NCBI GenBank assembly: GCA_025361425.1
Contig: JANYAH010000037.1
Span: 1 to 64,000 of the forward strand
Reading direction: 5' to 3'
Source: Candidatus Solibacter sp.
GTDB taxonomy: Bacteria; Acidobacteriota; Terriglobia; Bryobacterales; Bryobacteraceae
Length of the DNA stretch: 64,000 nucleotides
In this document: one piece after another, positions 57,561-64,000 of the stretch
Position numbering within the stretch: position 1 is the first letter of the stretch
Layout of the letters: each line of letters begins with the position of its first letter
Made by a program: the position numbers and the translations under genes
The notes under the pieces: model-generated
Databases searched by the model: none
Told to the model about the DNA's origin: nothing
The model's input: only the letters and a program-made list of their open reading frames with translations

Positions 57561-58586
57561 TCAGCCTACTATTTTCTTGAGCGATTCCTCATAGGGTGCG
57601 CGCGCCACCCCGTTCTCAGTGATGATGGCCGTGACGTAGCGTGCCGGCGTCACATCGAAGGCCGGGTTCTGCACCTCCGTGCCTTCCGGCGCCACCGCGT
57701 GACCGAACACGTGCGTGACTTCGGCTGCCGGACGCTGTTCGATGGGGATCTGGTCGCCGGAAGCCAGCCTAAGATCGAGCGTCGAAACGGGCGCGGCGAC
57801 GAAGAACGGCACGCCGTTTTCCTTGGCCAGCACGGCCACCGAGTAGGTGCCGATCTTGTTGGCGACGTCGCCGTTGCCGGCGATGCGGTCCGCTCCCACC
57901 ACCACGCAACCAATTCGGCCCGACTTCAGGAAGTGACCCGCCATATTGTCGGTAATCAAAGTGGTCGGGATGCCATCCTGCTGGAGTTCCCAAACCGTGA
58001 GACGCGCGCCTTGCAGAAAGGGGCGGGTCTCATCGGCAAAGACATCGATCTGCTTGCCGCTCTCGCGGGCGGCGCGGATCACGCCCAGCGCCGTGCCGTA
58101 CCCGGCGGTGGCCAGCGCCCCGGCATTGCAGTGCGTCAGCACGGTCTTGTGGTCCGGTACCAGCGCGGCGCCGTGGCGCCCGATGGCGCGGTTGATGGCG
58201 ATATCTTCCTCGCGTACCAATTGCGCCTCCTGAATCAGCCGCTCGCGGATCTCGCCGAGAGCCTGGCCGCGAAGCGTGGTGTACAGGCGCTTCATGCGGT
58301 CGATCGCCCAGAAGAGATTCACAGCGGTGGGGCGCGTCTTGGCGAGGGTCTCGCAGATCTCGTCCACCTGGGCGTCCAGATCCACTTCGCTCGCATACTG
58401 CACGCCGATGGCGACTCCCATGGCGGCGGCCACCCCGATGGCCGGCGCTCCGCGAATGATCATGTCGCGGATGGCCGTGGCCACCTCCTGGTAATTCCGG
58501 CAGGTCACGTATTCTTCATGCTGCGGCAAGCGCGTCTGGTCGATCATGACCACGCCCCGCGGCGTCCATTCGATTGTTTCTACCAT
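57561..58586 (-). CDS. mtnA: S-methyl-5-thioribose-1-phosphate isomerase
   Basis: Protein of 341 residues. [17 protein letters not shown] (about 43-59), the catalytic Cys in [19 protein letters not shown] (about 151-169) and the catalytic Asp in [19 protein letters not shown] (about 237-255) are the MtnA signature and separate it from eIF2B. It isomerises methylthioribose 1-phosphate to the ribulose form in methionine salvage. The other mtn genes are not in the window. Confidence 0.95.
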   Translation of the reverse strand: MVETIEWTPRGVVMIDQTRLPQHEEYVTCRNYQEVATAIRDMIIRGAPAIGVAAAMGVAIGVQYASEVDLDAQVDEICETLAKTRPTAVNLFWAIDRMKRLYTTLRGQALGEIRERLIQEAQLVREEDIAINRAIGRHGAALVPDHKTVLTHCNAGALATAGYGTALGVIRAARESGKQIDVFADETRPFLQGARLTVWELQQDGIPTTLITDNMAGHFLKSGRIGCVVVGADRIAGNGDVANKIGTYSVAVLAKENGVPFFVAAPVSTLDLRLASGDQIPIEQRPAAEVTHVFGHAVAPEGTEVQNPAFDVTPARYVTAIITENGVARAPYEESLKKIVG

Positions 58587-58864
58587 GTGTGGGCTTACTC
58601 TCAGACTATCACTGGAGGGGTAGCGGCTTGATTTTTCCGGCGGGACGCACTCCCGGAAGGCTCGCGATAGTGGGAGTCTGGGTCGCCAGCCAGGTATCCG
58701 CGGCTGCCGCGCCGCCGGCTGCGCCTGAGAATGAATTGTCGTCCTTGGCCGTCGGCGGCAGTTGGCTCATCCGCGGATCCAGGGCGGGCAAGGGAAGACC
58801 GGGTCGTGGCACTGCCGCGAGGCTCGGGGCCCATTACCGGCGCCCCGAGACTTGCGGCAAAGGT
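58587..58864. other. Intergenic stretch with a weak ORF
   Basis: On the minus strand a frame 58609-58770 (53 residues starting [16 protein letters not shown], ending [10 protein letters not shown]) is open and lies 94 bp downstream of the decaheme gene. It has no convincing ribosome site and a disordered composition. I do not call it a gene. Confidence 0.3.
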
Positions 58865-60913
58865 CTAACGGGCGTGTGCCTTGACTACCGAGGACCCCGA
58901 GTTCGGGCCATGGCACGCGTCGCATGCTTCGCCCAGCGTGGGCGACGTCATGGTCGCGGCGTGAGCAGCGGTGGCCTTGGTGGTGTGGCACGAAAGGCAG
59001 GCGGCGGTGGCCGGGCCCTGCGTGGTCAGGTAATCGCGCGGCGTGGTCTGGTTGATCAGGCCGTCGGGAAGCGGAAGATCGTAGGTGCCGGGCAGATGGC
59101 AACGCTCGCAACTGCGGCGGTCGCCCACATAGCCCACGCCGTTGTAGTTGTTGACGCTGCCACCGTGTCCGATCACCGTGAAATCGGTGGTCAGATTCGA
59201 GCCGGTGTGGATCTTATGGATCAGGGTCTTGAAGTTGATCGACTCCGGAATATCGCCCGTTTTGCGGACACCGGCATCGGTCACGGTCGGGTTGTGGCAG
59301 ACCACGCAGTATTCCACGCTCTGGCGGATCCCGCCATGCAGCAGCAGCTTATCGTGGCAAGTGGCGCAGAGTGCCTGGGTGACAATCTGGCGGCGGGCCA
59401 CCACTTTGGCGCCGTCCACCGGGAAGTAGAAAACCTTGTTGAAGCCCACATCGCGGACCACTACGGATTTCACCGTGCCCGGGTTGATGGTGACGTTCTT
59501 AAAGCCTTCGATGCCCACCGCATAGCTGCCCTTGGCAGCCGCGGGTAGCGCGGCGTTGAACGTGTAAACGAACTGGCCGCCCACCACCGGAGCCTTGCGG
59601 ACATCCTCGGAGACGTAGCCGTTGTAGTCTAAGGTGGAACCGGTCATGACCAGGTTGAGGAAGTCCATCTTGGCGATGTCGACCGAGGTGCCGGTCTTAT
59701 CGCGGACCGTAAACGTCACGCTCGGCTTCTGGCCGGGCTTGGCGTTGTCCACTCCGGTGATCTCAAACATGACGCCGGGTAGTTGCTGGGAGCGGGTGGC
59801 TACCGTGTGCCCACCCTTGATGGAAGCGTCGAATTCGGTCTCGCCCGAAGGCCTGTGGCAGTTGGCGCATTGGTTATCGCTCACCTGCGGCAGATTGACG
59901 TGATTTTCGCCGGTGGCGAAATTCACATTATCGTGGCAGGAGCCGCACGCGGCCCGCGATGGGGCGGTGGCGTAAACGCCCGCTTGGGGAGCCTTCTGGT
60001 GGCAGACCTCGCAGGTCTTCAGCTCGTTCACGCCCGACGGGAACCCAACCTCGGAGAAGTCCGACCATTTGCCGCGGTGCCAGATGCGGTACGGCGTCCC
60101 GGCCTTCACGCTGGGCAGATTCTTACCCATGTGGATTTTGTGAATCAGCACCGGCATGTCCTGGCTAAGTTTGGTGTCGGGATTGATCGTCTGCGGGGTG
60201 TGGCAGAGAATGCAAAGCTCCACCGTGGTGCGCGAGCCGCCGTGGCCGATCATCGGGTCGTGGCAGTTGTTGCACACCGCGGTCGGAACGATGGAGCGGG
60301 TGACTTTCACCACCGAACCGTCCGGCACGAAGTTGTAAACGTCATTGGATACCTGTGCCCATTCCTCCTGAGTGAGGAACTCGCTCAGGTCTCGCCTGGC
60401 GGAGATGCCGATGGCGTGGGTGACGGTAGCGTCGAAGGTGGTGGGCGCCTTGGTCTTGAACGTGTAGGTGTAGTCGCCGTCGGCATTCTTGGTCCAGATG
60501 CCGCCGGAATCGTTGGCCGCCTGAATCTGCGACGGGTTGGTGTTGCCTGGTTGGCTCGCTTTCGCGGTGTTGGTGGTGTAGGAAAGATACTGTTTCTGTC
60601 CGGCCGGAATGTAGGCCGCGATCAGACTCATCGAAACTGTCCCCGGAGTGGTGATGCCGTCGCGGTCGAGCGGCAGACCCTTGGGATCGGTGATGTTGAC
60701 GCGGGCGGTGATGGTGCCATCCTTGGCGATGGCTGCGGACGCGATCTTGACTTTGACGCCCGGTCGGACGAAGTTGACCAGATTCTGGTCCAGGTAGGCT
60801 GCTTTCTCGTGCTTGCTGTAGCCGGCATTCGGCGCCTTTTGCGCCGCCAGCGGCATCAGCAACACCGCAAGCACCACAATCGCCGCACCCAAAAATAGTT
60901 TCTTCGAAGACAT
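58865..60913 (-). CDS. OmcA/MtrC-type decaheme c-type cytochrome
   Basis: Protein of 682 residues with signal peptide (MSSKKLFLGAAIVVLAVLLM). Ten CxxCH sites fall in two groups of five: CNNCH, CILCH, CEVCH, CGSCH, CANCH; and CATCH, CVVCH, CERCH, CLSCH, CDACH, each after a beta-rich domain, the staggered-cross layout of MtrC/OmcA. KIHMGKNLP and KIHTGSNLTT repeats fit too. No lipobox Cys is present, so it is not a lipoprotein. It may carry electrons to extracellular acceptors. AAGGAG lies before the ATG. Confidence 0.88.
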   Translation of the reverse strand: MSSKKLFLGAAIVVLAVLLMPLAAQKAPNAGYSKHEKAAYLDQNLVNFVRPGVKVKIASAAIAKDGTITARVNITDPKGLPLDRDGITTPGTVSMSLIAAYIPAGQKQYLSYTTNTAKASQPGNTNPSQIQAANDSGGIWTKNADGDYTYTFKTKAPTTFDATVTHAIGISARRDLSEFLTQEEWAQVSNDVYNFVPDGSVVKVTRSIVPTAVCNNCHDPMIGHGGSRTTVELCILCHTPQTINPDTKLSQDMPVLIHKIHMGKNLPSVKAGTPYRIWHRGKWSDFSEVGFPSGVNELKTCEVCHQKAPQAGVYATAPSRAACGSCHDNVNFATGENHVNLPQVSDNQCANCHRPSGETEFDASIKGGHTVATRSQQLPGVMFEITGVDNAKPGQKPSVTFTVRDKTGTSVDIAKMDFLNLVMTGSTLDYNGYVSEDVRKAPVVGGQFVYTFNAALPAAAKGSYAVGIEGFKNVTINPGTVKSVVVRDVGFNKVFYFPVDGAKVVARRQIVTQALCATCHDKLLLHGGIRQSVEYCVVCHNPTVTDAGVRKTGDIPESINFKTLIHKIHTGSNLTTDFTVIGHGGSVNNYNGVGYVGDRRSCERCHLPGTYDLPLPDGLINQTTPRDYLTTQGPATAACLSCHTTKATAAHAATMTSPTLGEACDACHGPNSGSSVVKAHAR

Positions 60914-61209
60914 TACTTACTCCTTCTACCAAACTCAGGAATCGAGCGAAACCTGACCTGCCGCAGGCGCGGCGTTATCCCCTGACAAGGTCGCTGTTGC
61001 GAAACTCGTACGAAATTCGCGACAGAATACCATTAAAGACCACAATATCTCAATTACGGGCTCGCAACAATCTGGAAGATTTCTACACTTGCATGAGAAA
61101 TCGATAGAGGAGGTGTGGCTGTTTACAACAGTTGGCGGATTTCGGCTTGCCCAAAGAGGCGTGGAACCGATCCACGCCGAGACAAGACTCCTAACTGCGG
61201 CGGGGACCC
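60914..61209. other. Leader/intergenic region between tadC and the decaheme gene
   Basis: About 300 bp, both genes on the minus strand. It includes the decaheme gene's upstream region; CGAAACTCGTACGAAATTCGCG near 61010 is a loosely palindromic word. No gene seen. Confidence 0.4.
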
Positions 61210-62154
61210 TTACCGTCCCCCGCCCAGCATCTTCAGATCCCTCAGCACGCTCAGCATGCCCGGCACCAGCGTGATCACGAATAGCACCGGCAAGATGAAT
61301 ATCACGATCGGGAACAGCATCTTGATCCCCGCCTTCCCCACCGCCGCTTCCGCGCGCAGACGGCGCCGCGTGCGCAACGCGTCGGCGTACACCTTCAGCG
61401 CCTGCGCCAGGCTGGTGCCGAATTTCTCGCTCTGGATGATCATCGCCGCCAAACTCTTGATGTCCTCAATCCCCGTCCGCCGCACGAACTGCTTGAAGCT
61501 CTTGCCGCGCTCCTGCCCCGCACGCACCTGCATCACCACCGTGGCGAATTCGTTGGCCAGTTCCGGGTAGATGTACTGCATCTCCTCGCTCACCCGCATC
61601 ATCGCCTGATCGAGGCCCAACCCCGTGCCCAGCACGATCCCCAGCAAATCCACCGTGTCGGGCAGCGCCTCCTGCAACTTGGTGCGATAGCTCTTCACCA
61701 GTCGGTACAGAATCTGCTTGGGGAGGATGAAGCCCAGCAGCAGCGCCGCAACCAGACCGCCCACCAGCGACACCGGGCCGTTGGGGTTGCCGCGTTGCAG
61801 GTAGACCGTGCCGGCCGAAAGCGCGAACACGAACAGCAGCACGAAAATGCAATATAGCGCCAGCGCGCTCTTGCGCCTGATGCCCGCCTGCGCCAGCAGT
61901 TTTTCCGTCCCGTTCATCCAATCTTCGCCGCCGGGGACCAGCGCGACGATGTACAGGAACCGGTCCAGGCCCTGCGCAGATTTCTTGCGCCGCGTGGCCC
62001 GCGCCGCCACCACCATGGCCTGCGATTGCAGTGCCTCCAGGCGGTCGCCCAGCGGGTCTTCCTGCGCGCGGAATAGTTCGATGCCGGTCCACAAAAGCAG
62101 GGTTAGGGTCCCCCCTGTGAACAGGAAGAGGAGCAGGCCGGTCACGATCGCCAT
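61210..62154 (-). CDS. tadC: Tad pilus membrane protein TadC (T2SS F domain)
   Basis: Protein of 314 residues. Membrane helices at the N terminus, middle and C terminus enclose the cytoplasmic F domain with LPDTVDLLGIVLGTGLGLDQAMMRVSEE and EKFGTSLAQALKVYADALR, typical of TadC. It forms the inner-membrane platform of a type IVc (Flp) pilus with TadB and the ATPase. The genes tadB and cpaF lie directly upstream in the same direction. Confidence 0.88.
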   Translation of the reverse strand: MAIVTGLLLFLFTGGTLTLLLWTGIELFRAQEDPLGDRLEALQSQAMVVAARATRRKKSAQGLDRFLYIVALVPGGEDWMNGTEKLLAQAGIRRKSALALYCIFVLLFVFALSAGTVYLQRGNPNGPVSLVGGLVAALLLGFILPKQILYRLVKSYRTKLQEALPDTVDLLGIVLGTGLGLDQAMMRVSEEMQYIYPELANEFATVVMQVRAGQERGKSFKQFVRRTGIEDIKSLAAMIIQSEKFGTSLAQALKVYADALRTRRRLRAEAAVGKAGIKMLFPIVIFILPVLFVITLVPGMLSVLRDLKMLGGGR

Positions 62155-62167
62155 TTCGTCATCCTCC

Positions 62168-63145
62168 TCATACCTTGACGTTGGCCAGCTTGCGGATCAC
62201 CAGAATGCCCACAATCTCCGAACAGATCGCGTAGATGAAAAATTTGATGCCCACCGGATCGGTCCACAACAGCCGCACATAATCCGGCTTTAAAATATAG
62301 AAGCCGATGCCCACCACCAGCGGCAGGCAGCACAACAGGGCGGCGGAAAAACGCTGCTGCGCAGTGTGCGCCTTCATTTTGGCCGCCATGTTCAGGCGCT
62401 CACGCACCAGGGTCGAAAGGTTCTCCAGCACGCTGACCATGTTGGCGCCGGTCTGCCGCTGCAAGATCAGGCTGGTGATGAAAAACTTCAGGTCGAGCAG
62501 CGGTACGCGCTTGCCCAGCCCGTGTAGCGCCGGTTCCACCTGAGAGCCCAGCGCCAGTTCTTCCATCAGCTTCTTGAACTCCATCTTCACCGGGTCGCTG
62601 GTCTCCGTGGCGATGGTCTCCAGACCTGAGTGGATATTGTGGCCGGCGCGCATGGTGCGGGTGAACAGATCGATGGCGTCGGGCAGCATCTCTTCGAACT
62701 TTTTCATCCGGTGCGCCCGTTTTTCCATGATGTAGACTACCGGCGCAAAGCCCAGGATCACCGCGAACAGAATCCGTAGGAAGAAAATCATGCCGAACAG
62801 CGTCGTCAACAGAAAACAGCACACCGCCAGCGCCACGCTGAGCCCGAAGACGTCGGCCGCGCGGTACTTCAAATTGGCCTGTTCGATGATGGTCTGCAAA
62901 CGGCGCAGCACCCCCACCCAGGTCACCAGGTCGCCCAGAAAGGCGAACTGTCCGCGGTGCTCCCGGCGCAGCAGTTCCGGCGCCTTCTGGCTGCGGCTGC
63001 GCATGTGCGCGCGCAGTTCGCGCAAGCGGCCGCCCAGCCGGTCCGAGGCTTCCTGCTCCGGCACGCTCCACACGTAATAGCCCGCCGCGTATAACGCGAT
63101 CGAGAAGAGCACCCCCGTAATCAGGAAGAAGCCCAAACTGCTCAT
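62168..63145 (-). CDS. tadB: Tad pilus membrane protein TadB (T2SS F domain)
   Basis: Protein of 325 residues: two N-terminal and two C-terminal helices around the F domain (LPDAIDLFTRTMRAGHNIHSGLETIA, about 154-179; TGANMVSVLENLSTLVRERLN). It pairs with TadC to form the pilus assembly platform. Its ATG follows the stop of the ATPase gene at once (TAGATG). Confidence 0.88.
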   Translation of the reverse strand: MSSLGFFLITGVLFSIALYAAGYYVWSVPEQEASDRLGGRLRELRAHMRSRSQKAPELLRREHRGQFAFLGDLVTWVGVLRRLQTIIEQANLKYRAADVFGLSVALAVCCFLLTTLFGMIFFLRILFAVILGFAPVVYIMEKRAHRMKKFEEMLPDAIDLFTRTMRAGHNIHSGLETIATETSDPVKMEFKKLMEELALGSQVEPALHGLGKRVPLLDLKFFITSLILQRQTGANMVSVLENLSTLVRERLNMAAKMKAHTAQQRFSAALLCCLPLVVGIGFYILKPDYVRLLWTDPVGIKFFIYAICSEIVGILVIRKLANVKV

Positions 63146-64000
63146 CTATTTCTCTTTCACCTCGTGCGTCTCGTTGAAGATGGAAAGCGGAAGATGGATG
63201 CCGTAGGATTTCAGGCGCTCCAGGCAGACCGGATGATTGCCGCTGCCGCGAAAGAAGCCCACCACCTTGCCGCGCGGGCTGATGCCGGTGCGCTCGAACT
63301 CGAAGATATCCTGCATCTCCACCAGATCGTTCTCCACCCCCATCACCTCGGCGATGCCCGTCACCCGGCGCGTACCGTCCGCCAGGCGCGAGCAGTGCAC
63401 CACAATGTTAATCGCGCTGGCCAGTTGCTGGCGGATGACCTTATCCGGCACGTGCTGGCTGGCCATCATGACCATGGTCTCCAGCCGCGAGAACGCGTCG
63501 CGCGCGGTGTTGGCGTGCACCGTGGTCATGGACCCGTCGTGCCCCGTGTTCATGGCTTGCAACATGTCCAACGCTTCGGGTCCGCGCGATTCGCCCACGA
63601 TGATGCGGTCGGGCCGCATACGCAGCGTGTTGATCAGCAGATCGCGCTGCGTGATGGCGCCGGCGCCTTCGATGTTGGCCGGGCGCGTTTCCAACCGCAC
63701 CACGTGTCCCTGTTGCAGATTCAGCTCGGCGGTATCTTCGATGGTGACGATGCGCTCTTCCTCCGGGATGAACCGGGAGAGCGTGTTCAGCATGGTGGTT
63801 TTGCCGGAGCCCGAACCGCCCGAAATCACAATGTTCAAGCGCGCTTCCACGCAGCCGCTCATGAAATCCAGCATGCCGGTGGTGAAGGTCTCATTCTTGA
63901 TCAAGTCCTCGGTGGTGAGCACCCGCTTGCCGTAGCGCCGAATCGACATCACCGGACCGATCAGCGAGAGCGGCGGGATCACCGCGCAGACGCGCGAGCC
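63146..64000 (-). CDS. cpaF: Tad/Cpa pilus ATPase CpaF/TadA, C-terminal part (cut by window end)
   Basis: The visible ~285 residues include Walker [13 protein letters not shown], the Asp box [14 protein letters not shown], Walker [13 protein letters not shown] and the His box [12 protein letters not shown], all marks of the VirB11/CpaF secretion ATPases. The protein runs past position 64000 (the frame is open to the edge, reading [15 protein letters not shown]), so the N terminus is missing. It powers assembly of Flp pili. Confidence 0.93.
   Translation of the reverse strand, partial: GSRVCAVIPPLSLIGPVMSIRRYGKRVLTTEDLIKNETFTTGMLDFMSGCVEARLNIVISGGSGSGKTTMLNTLSRFIPEEERIVTIEDTAELNLQQGHVVRLETRPANIEGAGAITQRDLLINTLRMRPDRIIVGESRGPEALDMLQAMNTGHDGSMTTVHANTARDAFSRLETMVMMASQHVPDKVIRQQLASAINIVVHCSRLADGTRRVTGIAEVMGVENDLVEMQDIFEFERTGISPRGKVVGFFRGSGNHPVCLERLKSYGIHLPLSIFNETHEVKEK

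Noticed and set aside
1-64000. CRISPR array, integrase or IS element
   Set aside because: No regularly spaced direct repeats, no transposase or recombinase-like protein and no terminal inverted repeats of an insertion sequence were seen.

Overview
The window is a GC-rich, densely coded bacterial chromosome segment with no rRNA, tRNA, CRISPR array, integrase or transposase that I could see. The gene content suggests a soil Acidobacteriota of the Solibacter/Bryobacter type: many secreted glycoside hydrolases, a Rieske/cytochrome b cluster with a multiheme cytochrome, an outer-surface type decaheme cytochrome, tad pilus genes, GC-rich extragenic hairpins and very short leaders. This assignment is an inference from content, not a database match.

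Region by region. 0-12 kb holds mostly single housekeeping or metabolic genes: a YfhO-like membrane protein with a hexuronate-type MFS transporter, a PLP aminotransferase, a transglutaminase-like protein, a DUF1858 protein overlapping a Pat-type acyl-CoA synthetase/GNAT fusion, an EgtD-like methyltransferase, fabI and a DUF362 protein. 12-28.4 kb is a sugar region: a sugar porter, a URO-D family protein and a GH2 enzyme in one overlapping operon; a GH127 beta-L-arabinofuranosidase facing it; then an enolase-superfamily dehydratase, a LacI regulator, a sodium:solute symporter, a FucI/AraA-fold isomerase, ribulokinase and ribulose-5-phosphate 4-epimerase. Together these read as an L-arabinose scavenging and catabolic locus. 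A strong promoter with a perfect LacI-type operator lies before the symporter. An aromatic amino acid decarboxylase closes the region.

28.4-38.7 kb is accessory-like: a Fic/DUF4172 protein with an elaborate dyad-rich promoter, a GH2 beta-galactosidase, an ABC exporter, a GT39-like membrane protein, an HU-like mini-protein overlapping an HU-like/TIR fusion protein, and two paralogous secreted Lys/Thr-rich peptides that share a duplicated 45-nt upstream block. The HU/TIR pair is the best candidate for an undescribed system. 38.7-46.5 kb has xylulokinase divergent from a ROK protein and a PIG-L deacetylase, then a converging operon for a large beta-propeller protein whose C-terminal domain recurs as a separate small protein.

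46.8-50.9 kb encodes a Rieske protein, cytochrome b, a nonaheme cytochrome and cytochrome c, followed by a frameshifted and truncated diheme cytochrome remnant. 51-58.6 kb carries an RluA-type pseudouridine synthase, a zinc-ribbon protein, the overlapping operon uvrA / DHS-like protein / CPBP protease, a TlpA-like thioredoxin and mtnA. 58.9-60.9 kb is an OmcA/MtrC-type decaheme cytochrome. The right edge has tadC, tadB and the C-terminal part of cpaF/tadA, cut by the window end.
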